This document shows positions 22,633 through 30,398 of a stretch of 35,563 bases of DNA, piece by piece; the first letter of the stretch is position 1, and each line of letters starts with the position of its first letter. The translations under genes and the position numbers were made by a program. The notes beneath the pieces were generated by a model that did no database searches, was not told the DNA's origin, and was given only the letters and a program-made list of their open reading frames with translations. This stretch comes from Pyxidicoccus xibeiensis (GTDB lineage: Bacteria; Myxococcota; Myxococcia; Myxococcales; Myxococcaceae). Location: positions 1-35,563 of the forward strand of contig NZ_JAJVKV010000033.1 in the NCBI RefSeq assembly GCF_024198175.1. Direction: 5' to 3'.

Positions 22633-23358
22633 TCACAGGTCCTCGAGGGCCTCGCGGTCCTCGGAGGTGAGGCCGTTGCCCTCGGTGATGCTGTAGATGG
22701 CGTCCTGTACCACATCCACGGCGTCATCGTTGTCGAGCTGCTTGCCCACGAGCAGCTGGAGCAGCTCCCGGAGCGCGGCGTCGTCCGTCACGGGGCCCAG
22801 CTTGTAGGGGTTGCCCGTCTCGGAAGGATTGCGCGCCTCGTTGAGGCAGTAGAGGTGGAGGGCCACCAGGAAGGCGTCCGGGTCGGTGCCGCCGTCGGTG
22901 GGGACTCCCGGCCCCTGGGCCGTGGGCGGAAGGGTGACGACCACCCGCTCCACCAGCAGGCCATTCTGGTACCGGCCCGCGGAGGTGGAAATCACGGTGA
23001 GGCCGCGGGGCAGCTCCAGCTGCACCGCCGCGCCCGTGGTGTTGCGCATGGGCACGCAGATCTTCACCGCGGGCCCGGAGCCCTGGGGCTCCGAGCCCCC
23101 CTCGCACTCCCCGGTCAGCTCGTTCGCACCGAGGATGTGGCCGCTGATGCTCACGCCCGCCGGGAGGTTGAGGGGCGTGCCCCGTGGCTCACCGGGGTCC
23201 TCGCCCAGGCCGGGGCGGTTCTCGTTCACCCCCGCGTCCACGCCGCTGCCCGGGGGATTCTTCGGCCCGCCGCCACCATCATCGTCGTCACTGCACGCCA
23301 TCACCCCTGCCCCGACCGCCGCCGCGACGACCATCCACGTCCAAGCCGCATGCGCCAT
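22633..23358 (-). CDS. Putative lipoprotein, Tad/Kil-associated
   Basis: A 241-residue protein. I chose ATG 23358 because AAGGAG lies six bases upstream and the signal peptide then starts at once; the longer frame from 23460 lacks this. The hydrophobic core VVAAAVGAGVMA ends in Cys22 followed by SDDDDGGGG, a lipobox with an acidic/Gly linker as in many myxobacterial outer-membrane lipoproteins. The mature part has beta-rich sequence (LPAGVSISGHILGANELTGE, LELPRGLTVISTS, ERVVVTLPPTAQG) with possible paired cysteines, and a C-terminal helical part (AALRELLQLLVGKQLD). No known domain recognised. It lies 119 bases after the membrane-protein gene and before the cpaB promoter, so it may have its own control. 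Confidence 0.78.
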   Translation of the reverse strand: MAHAAWTWMVVAAAVGAGVMACSDDDDGGGGPKNPPGSGVDAGVNENRPGLGEDPGEPRGTPLNLPAGVSISGHILGANELTGECEGGSEPQGSGPAVKICVPMRNTTGAAVQLELPRGLTVISTSAGRYQNGLLVERVVVTLPPTAQGPGVPTDGGTDPDAFLVALHLYCLNEARNPSETGNPYKLGPVTDDAALRELLQLLVGKQLDNDDAVDVVQDAIYSITEGNGLTSEDREALEDL

Positions 23359-23477
23359 TGCGCGCTCCTTGTTGCTCTTCGTTGCCGTGAGGGCGGCCCA
23401 TCCGGCCTGGAACCGCCCGAGGGCGCGAGACTGGCGAGATACCGGGTCTGCGGCAACCAAGAGGTGGGGGGCGCGGC

Positions 23478-24224
23478 TCAGGGCGTTGGCGGGACTGCCT
23501 GCTCGGTCGGTGGGGGGAGGTCCGGGTTGTAGAGGCCGCGCAGCACCAGGAGTGCGCCCTGGTCGTCGCGCAGCAGCGCGGGCCGCCCGTCCACGAGCCC
23601 CACCACCCTCACGGTGAAGCCCACCCCGTCCGGCGTCACGTGCACGGCCAGCGAGCCGGGCACGAGCGGCTCCGGCACCGCCGCTTCGGAGGGCAGCCAG
23701 ACCACCTGGGGCGCCACGGGCTGGAACGTGCGCGTGCGCACCCGGGCCTCACGGCCCTCCGCCCGGGCGAGGGCGCTGCGCCAGGCCTCGGGCTCCACCG
23801 GCGCGCCGCCATGCGCCTGCAGCTCCCCCACCATGGCCAGGTGGACCCGGCGCGCCACGCGGAGGAACTCCACGTTGGCCGCGGACTCGGAGCGCGTCTC
23901 TTCCAGCCCCTGGGGCCTGCCCGCCGCCAGCGTGCCCACCACGCCCAGGAGGATGGCCCCGGACGCCCACCCCGGCGCGGAGCGGCCCCGCGCCAGCGCC
24001 ACGCCCAGGCGCAGCGAGCCCACCGCGGACAGCAGCGAGGCGCCCAGCAGCAGCCACCGGGGCGGAGCGCCCGCGTGGAAGGGCTGCCCGAGCGCATGAG
24101 CGACGTGGAGCCACTCCACCCGCGAGGCGACGAGCACCCCCGCCGCGAAGGCGAGGAAGACGACCGCATGCACCAGCCGCAGCCCCAGCGGGGACGGCTG
24201 GCCCACCGTGCTCCCTGCCGTCAC
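23478..24224 (-). CDS. Membrane protein of unknown function in the Tad/Kil cluster
   Basis: A 248-residue protein with three hydrophobic segments in its first half (~16-33, ~57-75 and ~84-101) and a soluble second half of ~140 residues containing a beta-rich stretch (VPGSLAVHVTPDGVGFTVRV, LLRDDQGALLVLRGLYNPDL). No domain recognised. Its ATG overlaps the stop of the Flp-like pilin gene by four bases, so it is made together with the pilin. It could be an accessory that handles or anchors pilins, but this is only position. Composition and codon use match the neighbours, so recent transfer is not suggested. Confidence 0.7.
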   Translation of the reverse strand: MTAGSTVGQPSPLGLRLVHAVVFLAFAAGVLVASRVEWLHVAHALGQPFHAGAPPRWLLLGASLLSAVGSLRLGVALARGRSAPGWASGAILLGVVGTLAAGRPQGLEETRSESAANVEFLRVARRVHLAMVGELQAHGGAPVEPEAWRSALARAEGREARVRTRTFQPVAPQVVWLPSEAAVPEPLVPGSLAVHVTPDGVGFTVRVVGLVDGRPALLRDDQGALLVLRGLYNPDLPPPTEQAVPPTP

Positions 24225-24448
24225 GGGAACGGCAGGTTCAGCACGAAATAGAAGGAGTCGTAATAAATCTGGTACGCCTCCAGGAACAGGTCGATGACGT
24301 TCGACTGCTGGTCCTCGGTCCAGCGGACCTTCACCGACGCGCCGATGACGAGCGCGACGACGAGAATCCAGTTCAGCAGGGAGTACTCGACCAGGGCCTG
24401 CCCGCGGCTGTGGCGGGAGCGGGTGCGCGGAGTCTTCGGATGGCTCAC
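24221..24448 (-). CDS. Small Flp-like pilin/pseudopilin
   Basis: A 75-residue protein with an Arg/Lys/Ser-rich leader (residues 1-15), then G16 followed by QALVEYSLLNWILVVALVIG, a pilin signature: cleavage after Gly by a prepilin peptidase, Glu at +5 (Glu21) and Tyr at +6, then a ~20-residue hydrophobic helix. The rest is a short amphipathic end rich in aromatic residues (YQIYYDSFYFVL). Size and E-Y signature match Flp pilins of Tad systems, making it the best candidate in the window for the main filament subunit. The gene overlaps both neighbours by four bases (ATGA at 24221-24224 and at 24445-24448). The required peptidase (TadV/CpaA) is not in this window. Confidence 0.82.
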   Translation of the reverse strand: MSHPKTPRTRSRHSRGQALVEYSLLNWILVVALVIGASVKVRWTEDQQSNVIDLFLEAYQIYYDSFYFVLNLPFP

Positions 24449-25278
24449 GGCTTGTCCTCCGGGGTCTTGGGCGAGTCCGCCGCGGGGGCGCCCTCCTCCG
24501 CCTCCGTCAGGGAGGGGAACACGGCGTCAGCATACTCCAGGCGGACCTTGGGTGCGTTCGGCGGTGGCAGCACCATGCGCGGCTTCGCGTCGATGCCGTA
24601 CTCCGCCACTTCCATGGTGTGGGCGATGCCGGGAATCTCCGTCTTGGCCAGGTGGAGCAGCGGAATCTCCCGGCTGACCCACATGCGCTTGATGACGGTG
24701 CTCTTCATGACGACCTCCACGGGGACGGCCGTCACCGTACCGGCGAGCGTCATCAGCCGCGCTTCCTTGCCGGAGCGTACCGTGGGCCGGGCGCCCGTGG
24801 GCAGCCGCTCCGAGGGCGGAGCCGGCGTGGCGTCTTCCTTCTGACGCTCGCGCTTCTCCTCCTCCTGCTGCTTCACCACGTGCTCCAGCGCCTCCTGCGA
24901 GTACTCCTGCGGCCGGTCGAAGGGGCCGCCGATGTAGAGGCGGGTGATGGCGTCGAAGCGGATCTGCTCGTTCTCCCGCGCCACCAGCATGCGCATCTGC
25001 GCCAGGGGGGCCTTCATGGCCGGGTGCGTGCCCGCCTCCATTTCCACCCACACCGCGTCGCGGCCCAGCTTGTCCTTCTCGTCGCCCACGACGGCGATGC
25101 GCCAGTAGTAGGCGCGCTCGCCGCCGCTGTGGAAGCGGTACGTCACCCAGTCGCCCGTGCGCGAGGCGCGCGCGCCCTTGGACATGTGCGACAGCAGCTC
25201 GCGCGCCGCCGGGGGCACCTGCGCCCGGGCCGGGCCCACGCCCGCCAGCAGCACCACCCACAACACCCACGCCTTCAT
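24445..25278 (-). CDS. Secreted protein of unknown function in the Tad/Kil cluster
   Basis: A 277-residue protein with a classic short signal peptide (MKAWVLWVVLLAGVGPARA, cut after residue 19) and no membrane segment after it. A beta-rich region (DWVTYRFHSGGERAYYWRIA) is followed by a highly charged helical stretch (HVVKQQEEEKRERQKED), a second beta region (PVEVVMKSTVIKRMWVS) and an acidic tail. No family recognised. Its stop overlaps the pilin ATG and its ATG overlaps the stop of the 261-residue gene, both by four bases, so it is translated in step with the pseudopilins. A periplasmic accessory role in Tad assembly is inference. Confidence 0.72.
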   Translation of the reverse strand: MKAWVLWVVLLAGVGPARAQVPPAARELLSHMSKGARASRTGDWVTYRFHSGGERAYYWRIAVVGDEKDKLGRDAVWVEMEAGTHPAMKAPLAQMRMLVARENEQIRFDAITRLYIGGPFDRPQEYSQEALEHVVKQQEEEKRERQKEDATPAPPSERLPTGARPTVRSGKEARLMTLAGTVTAVPVEVVMKSTVIKRMWVSREIPLLHLAKTEIPGIAHTMEVAEYGIDAKPRMVLPPPNAPKVRLEYADAVFPSLTEAEEGAPAADSPKTPEDKP

Positions 25279-26060
25279 TTCCCACCCTCGCGCGCGGCCT
25301 TCTGCTTCTGCTCCTGCTCGTGGGCCTGGCGGCTGGCGCGCACGGCCTCGTCGTTGGGCACGGCGTCAATCCGGTCCGAGCCCACCCACATCTGCACCAC
25401 CGCCGTCACCCCTTCGTCCACCGGGGTCAGCGTGGTCATCACCTGCTCGCCCTTGCGGGCGTGCTCCATCGTCACCTGGGTGTCGCCGCCCAGCTTCGAG
25501 GCCACGTGGCGCACCGGCTCGAAGCCCTGCCGCGCCAGCTCCGCCGTCATCCGCTGCTGCACCTCCGTCAGCCCGCCCTGCACCAGCGAGGTGCGGTTCT
25601 GCGAGCCGCCCGGGTCGTCGCGGGTGGCCAGGTCCTGGCTGTAGAGCGTGCCCTCCAGCTTCACCAAGCCCTGCGCGGGCTTCTTCGGCGGGCGCACCCA
25701 CAAGTCCCGCAGCACCGTGAAGCCCAGCGTCTTGCCCAGGTGCTGGCGCAGCACCACGCCGCGCTGCAGCCCCTCGCGCGTGTAGAGGGCGGACACCACG
25801 GCCTCGTCCTTCATGTCCCCCTCCACCACGGTGGGGTAGCCGTCCTCGCGCCACTTGCGCGCGAAGTACTCCGCCACCTTCGCCATGGAGTCGGGCGTGG
25901 TGAAGTACGCCAGCCGGTAGTACTCGCCGCCAATGACCAGGTCATTGCCGATGCGGGTGTGCAGCGTCCCCGGGTAGATGGGCAGCTCCTGCTCGGCGGC
26001 CGCGGGCACCACCGCCAGCAGCGCGCACAGGAGCCCCACCCGCGCCAGGCTCCTATTCAC
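25275..26060 (-). CDS. Secreted protein of unknown function in the Tad/Kil cluster
   Basis: A 261-residue periplasmic protein. GTG 26060 was chosen: AAGG lies six bases upstream, the overlap with the TadE-like stop is only eight bases and a clean signal peptide results (NRSLARVGLLCALLAVVPAAA). ATG 26075 would add five residues. The mature part begins ELPIYPGTLHTRIGNDLVIG and carries a repeated mixed alpha/beta pattern (TTPDSMAKVAEYFARKW, GLTEVQQRMTAELARQGFEP), suggesting two copies of a small fold in which a helix is followed by a strand. It ends in a charged helix. No family recognised. The four-base overlap with the next gene points to matched production of the two periplasmic proteins. Confidence 0.73.
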   Translation of the reverse strand: MNRSLARVGLLCALLAVVPAAAEQELPIYPGTLHTRIGNDLVIGGEYYRLAYFTTPDSMAKVAEYFARKWREDGYPTVVEGDMKDEAVVSALYTREGLQRGVVLRQHLGKTLGFTVLRDLWVRPPKKPAQGLVKLEGTLYSQDLATRDDPGGSQNRTSLVQGGLTEVQQRMTAELARQGFEPVRHVASKLGGDTQVTMEHARKGEQVMTTLTPVDEGVTAVVQMWVGSDRIDAVPNDEAVRASRQAHEQEQKQKAAREGGK

Positions 26061-27231
26061 AACGGACCTTGTCATCCTGCTCGTCCCGCTCCGTGGATTC
26101 CTGCTGCACATCCGGGTCCGACGGGTCGTCGGCCATGGCGCGCTTGCAGCCCATGAAGAACTCGCCGCGCGCCTCGAAGACCCGGATGTAGTTGCTGTGC
26201 TCGTAGGTCATCTCGTCCCGAAAGGGCGCCGTATCGAAGCAGTCCGGCCGATCGTGGTCCAGCAGGCCCCGCATGGCGTGCAGGCCGCTGCTTGCCCGGC
26301 TGTCGTACTTGTTCAGGCCGTTGCAGTCGCCCTTCTGGTCCGGGGTGATGCCGTAGTTGCGGGCCACGACGAAGGTGCCGAAGAAGTTGGGGATGACGGT
26401 GGCCACCGCGTCGAGGATGCCGCCGATGCCCAGGCTGTTCAGCACGTTGCCCAGGCCCAGGAACTTCATGCGGCCCACCTGCTGGTAGAGGCCGTGGGGC
26501 GTGCCGCCCGAGCGGTGGTTGCCGGCGCGGCGCCCGTCGATGACGGCGTCGCCGCCGTCCGGCATGTGCCAGCCGTTGGCGTACATGGAGAAGCGCGAGC
26601 GCAGCGGCACGCTGGCCAGGTCCTGCCCGCCGAAGGTGTCCGTCTGGAAGAAGCCACCCGGGCCGCTGTTCTCGTCGAGGTAGCTGCGGGGGATGATGAC
26701 GTTGTCGAAGTTCATCGTCACCTCCGACTCCACCCACCCCTTGTTGTTGAAGCCCCAGCCGTTGAGCAGCGCCCCGGCGCCCGAGTTGAGCGCGCCGAGG
26801 ATGCCGCCGGCGAAGCTGCCACCCTCGCTGGTGCTGGGTCGGCTCAGCATCCCGCTCTCCAGGAAGGGAATCTCCTTGTTGGTGATGGTCCCCGCCACGC
26901 TGCTGTAGCGCGCGATGAAGGTCCCCGCGGGCGCGTTGGGCTCCACCGAGTCCATGTCGGTGTAGCGCTCGATGAGCTCCCGGTGGGCCTCCTGGCGGGC
27001 GTCCTCGAACGCGGCGTCGTGGTTGCCGTTGGCGAAGTCGCTGAGGGTGTAGCTCGTCATCTCCCAGACGGCGTAGCGGGCCATCTCCTGGAGCTTCAGC
27101 TTCGCCCTCACCAGCTCGGTGAGGTACATGCTGAACATCAAGATCATGACGAGGAGGGGCACGGCGAGCGCGAACTCGACCGTGGCGGCCCCCCGGGAGG
27201 GGCGAAGACGCACGTGGCGGCGGGCTCTCAT
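26053..27231 (-). CDS. TadE-like pseudopilin with large C-terminal domain
   Basis: A 392-residue protein. An Arg-rich leader and G14 precede AATVEFALAVPLLVMILMF, a TadE-type pseudopilin signal with Glu19 at +5, so it is probably cut by a prepilin peptidase. The following ~360 residues are far longer than in ordinary TadE (~150 total). They have many Gly, Asn and aromatic residues and a few Cys near the C-terminus (GDCNGLNKYD, RPDCFDT, FMGCKR), which suggests an extracytoplasmic domain closed by disulfides. Such pseudopilins probably form a minor component at the pilus tip; in the Kil system large pseudopilins have been proposed to meet the prey. It starts eight bases after the TadG-like gene. 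Confidence 0.82.
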   Translation of the reverse strand: MRARRHVRLRPSRGAATVEFALAVPLLVMILMFSMYLTELVRAKLKLQEMARYAVWEMTSYTLSDFANGNHDAAFEDARQEAHRELIERYTDMDSVEPNAPAGTFIARYSSVAGTITNKEIPFLESGMLSRPSTSEGGSFAGGILGALNSGAGALLNGWGFNNKGWVESEVTMNFDNVIIPRSYLDENSGPGGFFQTDTFGGQDLASVPLRSRFSMYANGWHMPDGGDAVIDGRRAGNHRSGGTPHGLYQQVGRMKFLGLGNVLNSLGIGGILDAVATVIPNFFGTFVVARNYGITPDQKGDCNGLNKYDSRASSGLHAMRGLLDHDRPDCFDTAPFRDEMTYEHSNYIRVFEARGEFFMGCKRAMADDPSDPDVQQESTERDEQDDKVRCE

Positions 27232-27239
27232 GGCATTCC

Positions 27240-29303
27240 TCAGTGGGTCACGATCTTCGGCGCGATGCCCTGCATCTGCGCGGGCAGCCGGCGCATCAGC
27301 TGGTTGACCATCGGCAGCGACTCACGGCCCTGGTACACGGAGGCCAGGCGCGGCCGCCAGTAGGGGTTGAAGAAGTTGGGCTGCTCCGTCCAGTTGCCGG
27401 GCCGGTGGTAGTACGTCTGCCCGCGCGAGATGACGTTGAGCCCCTCGACCAGGCCGAGGAACTTCTTGCGGTCGTTCTTCAGGTTCAGCTCGTCCGTGTC
27501 GTTGGTGAAGGCGAACTTCACCTTGCCCTCGTCGTTGAGGAGCGCGGGCGCGTTGGTGCCGGTGCCATCCGTGTTGGCCCGGTTCACCACCTGGTCCGGC
27601 GTCTTGTTCAACGCCACCCAGGTGGTGGGCTGGTTGAAGTCCACCTTGCGCGAGGCATTCTGCTGCATGTCCGCGGTCGCCACGGGGTTGCAGGTGTCGC
27701 CGAGCTGGCCCGGCTCGAAGTGCATGAAGGGCACCACGCCGCCCCACGGGTGGTTGCCGTCCTGCACCGGCCGCACGTGGGCCGCGTAGACGTCCACCCT
27801 CGCCCAGCACTTGAAGGCCAGCTCCAGCACGCAGACCGTGGAGCGGTGCACGCCGACCTGGCGCTCCGGCCCGCCGGGCTGCCGGTGGTGGTTCCAGCGC
27901 TCGCGGTTGTCGGGGTAGTTGACGCGCCAGTGGACGCCGCCCGAGTTGCGGCCGCTGTCCGTGTCGTTCATCGCCCAGACGCTGGTCTTCATCGTGTGCC
28001 GGTACGGCAGCTTGATGCCGCGCCGGTCGTTCAGGCCCTTGCGGTTGTCACCGAAGCACTTGGCGTAGTCGTCGTCCTCGTTGCAGGACAGCGGGTTGTC
28101 CGCCTTGCCCACGACGACGTCGATCTCCGCCGGCCCCAGCTTCAGCCAGTAGAGGTCGTCGGCGCCCATGTTGTCGCCCTGCGCCGTCATGCCCCAGGGG
28201 TGGAGGTTGTCGTTCCAGTCGCGGATGAAGCTGCGCGAGCCGATGACCTGCTGCGCGGTGGGGAAGCTCGCGGACAGCATGCGCGTCTGCCCCAGCTTCT
28301 GGAACTCGAGGATGCCGGGCGCGTTGATGCCGCCATTGAGCAGGTCGCGGATGATGCCCAGCGAGTCCGGCAGCGGCAGCAGGTCTCCCAGGCGCCGTGC
28401 CGTGGTGAAGCGCTCCGGGCAGATGCCGCCGCTGGCGTCACACGAGTAGCGCGTGGCGTTGGTGATGCCGCCCATGGAGCGCTTGGCCCGGGCGACGGGG
28501 TCGTCGGCCGCCTTCTTCGTCACGTCCAGCGCGCCGAAGGGGTTCTTCCAGGTGCGCGGGTCCAACGGCTTGCCACCCGAGTGCGGGCTGTGCGCCTGGC
28601 TGAAGAGGCACTGGCTGTAGAGGCCCGTCGCGAGCTGGCTGGTCAGCGAGCTGATGTTCTTGTCGTTCGCATCGATGACCCCCTGCGTCGTCTGCGTCAC
28701 GTGCGTGGACGCGGACATCATCACCGCCTGAGACGCGAAGTACATCACCCCGTTGAGCACCCGGTGCGCGGGGATGAGCCAGCGGCCTATCGGCAGGTCC
28801 GGGTTGAGGCCTCGTAGGAGCTGCTGGAGGGGCCGTAGGAAGAAGTTCTTGTACGCATCCATGATCGCTCCGACGGCTCGGATGATCTGGCTCACAACGG
28901 GGATGAGGTTCTCCAATATAGGACAGGCAGCCTTCCAGAAGAGGTTGCTCCCACTCCCCGCGCATGGATTGAGGGTCTTCATGAACGCGTACAGGTCCGT
29001 GAAGAACGCCTCCGCCGAGTAGATGAGCGAGATGAGCGACAGCCACATCATCGCCGACACGTAGTGCGACACCTGGGTGCGGTTCGCATACGCGTAGAAG
29101 TTGAAGGCGCGCGCCTCCATGGCGGCCATGGAGTAGGCGGCCGCGTCCGCGGTGTTCTGCAGGCGCACGCGCTCGTGCACGGTGTGGCCGATGTTGACCG
29201 TGGTCAGCACGGCGATGGACATCACCAGCACCATCAGCGCGGCCAGCACGAGGGCCTGGCCTTCCTGGCGGCGGAAGCTCTGTCGGAGGGTCCGGGTGAA
29301 CAT
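27240..29303 (-). CDS. TadG-like pseudopilin-related protein with large periplasmic domain
   Basis: A 687-residue protein with a basic leader, G15 and then QALVLAALMVLVMSIAVLTTVN, the TadG-type N-terminal helix (Tad-like Flp-N domain). The +5 residue is Leu, not Glu, so standard pilin assembly is doubtful and it may stay uncut. Segment VRLQNTADAAAYSMAAMEAR after the helix is typical of TadG proteins. A second hydrophobic stretch lies near ~85-105 (AMMWLSLISLIYSAEAFF). The rest, rich in Asn, Asp, Trp and Tyr, carries several Cys and has no von Willebrand A motif that I can see. It lies three bases after the first TadE-like gene and eight before the second, so the trio is co-produced. Confidence 0.8.
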   Translation of the reverse strand: MFTRTLRQSFRRQEGQALVLAALMVLVMSIAVLTTVNIGHTVHERVRLQNTADAAAYSMAAMEARAFNFYAYANRTQVSHYVSAMMWLSLISLIYSAEAFFTDLYAFMKTLNPCAGSGSNLFWKAACPILENLIPVVSQIIRAVGAIMDAYKNFFLRPLQQLLRGLNPDLPIGRWLIPAHRVLNGVMYFASQAVMMSASTHVTQTTQGVIDANDKNISSLTSQLATGLYSQCLFSQAHSPHSGGKPLDPRTWKNPFGALDVTKKAADDPVARAKRSMGGITNATRYSCDASGGICPERFTTARRLGDLLPLPDSLGIIRDLLNGGINAPGILEFQKLGQTRMLSASFPTAQQVIGSRSFIRDWNDNLHPWGMTAQGDNMGADDLYWLKLGPAEIDVVVGKADNPLSCNEDDDYAKCFGDNRKGLNDRRGIKLPYRHTMKTSVWAMNDTDSGRNSGGVHWRVNYPDNRERWNHHRQPGGPERQVGVHRSTVCVLELAFKCWARVDVYAAHVRPVQDGNHPWGGVVPFMHFEPGQLGDTCNPVATADMQQNASRKVDFNQPTTWVALNKTPDQVVNRANTDGTGTNAPALLNDEGKVKFAFTNDTDELNLKNDRKKFLGLVEGLNVISRGQTYYHRPGNWTEQPNFFNPYWRPRLASVYQGRESLPMVNQLMRRLPAQMQGIAPKIVTH

Positions 29304-29306
29304 GGC

Positions 29307-30296
29307 TTACAGGCCCCAATCGGGGTTGAGGTGCATGATCCACTTCCGGTGGAAGTTGGACTGCATGCGCATGGTGTAGGTGGCCGTCAGGGGGATGAAG
29401 TAGCGCTTGCCCACGAGGCTGGAGACGAGCGGGATGCTGCCGGTGGACAGGCCCCAGAGCACCGCCATCTCCAGCGGATACACGGAGTCGTAGCCCTTCT
29501 CGTGCTCGACGCCGCGGACGGCCGCGGCCCCCAGCGGGGAGATGTTGCCGTCGGCCATCATGTTGGCACGCGGGTCCAACGTGGCCCGGTCGATGGAGCC
29601 TCGCAGCGCCACGCCCGCGTTGGAGGCGAACCAGGACGTGAAGATGACCCAGTTGGCGAAGGGCACGCGCAGCTCGTACCAGTAGCGCAGGCGGATGGTG
29701 AGCCGCGTCGCCTTGCGGAACACCAGCTCCGAGTCATCCGGCTCGGGCAGGTTGAAGAACTTGCGGATGTTGTTCTCCAGCGAGGGGACCTCCGGGAAGC
29801 TGTCCGCCCCGTCGAAGTCCAGCTCCTGCCAGTTGTAGCCGCTGCGCAGCTTCCAGATGCTGTCGATGGGCGTGAAGTACGCGGGATTGACGGTGTCCAC
29901 GCGGATCATGCCGAACAGGTTGGACCCGTTGACCGTGCGGGGCACCCGGCCGCCGCCGAAGTTCAGCGAGCGCATGGCCGAGTCGTAGACCTGGTGGATG
30001 ATGAAGGTCTTCCCGAGCTCGACGACGTCGTCCGTGCGGCCCAGCGTGGGCAGCAGCGCGACGATGGCCGCGTCGTGCATGCGCTCGTTGTTGCCGTTCC
30101 ACACGATGCCGGCCCGCGCCGCCTGGTACGCGGCGTACTCGGTCATCAGCTTCGCGTGCTGCATCATCGTCAGCTGGATGATGCCCAACGTCATGAACAC
30201 CGTGAGGGGCATGATCATCGCCGCCTCGACCGCCGCCTGACCCGACTGACGGCGGGACTGCCCCCGCACCCGCCCACCCTCTGCTTCCGTTCCCAT
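29307..30296 (-). CDS. TadE-like pseudopilin
   Basis: A 329-residue protein. A charged leader ends in G19, then QAAVEAAMIMPLTVFMTLGI: a prepilin-peptidase site with Glu24 at +5 and a hydrophobic helix, the TadE signature. The ~280 residues beyond are mostly strands and turns with WNGNNERMHDA and SIWKLRSGYNWQELDFDG and no recognised domain. It is the first gene of the pseudopilin transcript, 102 bases from the anti-sigma stop. ATG 30296 has no clear Shine-Dalgarno; GTG at residue 10 has GAGG eight bases upstream and would give a shorter leader (RGQSRRQSG), so the true start may be there. Confidence 0.82.
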   Translation of the reverse strand: MGTEAEGGRVRGQSRRQSGQAAVEAAMIMPLTVFMTLGIIQLTMMQHAKLMTEYAAYQAARAGIVWNGNNERMHDAAIVALLPTLGRTDDVVELGKTFIIHQVYDSAMRSLNFGGGRVPRTVNGSNLFGMIRVDTVNPAYFTPIDSIWKLRSGYNWQELDFDGADSFPEVPSLENNIRKFFNLPEPDDSELVFRKATRLTIRLRYWYELRVPFANWVIFTSWFASNAGVALRGSIDRATLDPRANMMADGNISPLGAAAVRGVEHEKGYDSVYPLEMAVLWGLSTGSIPLVSSLVGKRYFIPLTATYTMRMQSNFHRKWIMHLNPDWGL

Positions 30297-30370
30297 GCAT
30301 CCATTATCGAACGGCCGACACCATGGCCGTATCGGTCAAATGGACAGACCTGCCCCTACGTTGGCGCCCA

Positions 30371-30388
30371 TTTCCTTTTACGAGGAAA
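30371..30388 (-). other. Hairpin between the anti-sigma gene and the TadE-like gene
   Basis: On the minus strand TTTCCT and AGGAAA form a 6-bp stem around a six-base loop. It is A/T-rich against GC-rich surroundings and lies 10 bases past the anti-sigma stop. No U-run follows, so it is not a textbook terminator. It may slow transcription between the sigma operon and the Tad genes or act as a processing site. Confidence 0.25.
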
Positions 30389-30398
30389 CCACCGCCCG

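Noticed and set aside
22633..23460. Lipoprotein starting at 23460
   Set aside because: The extra 34 residues would precede the signal peptide. ATG 23358 has AAGGAG six bases upstream.
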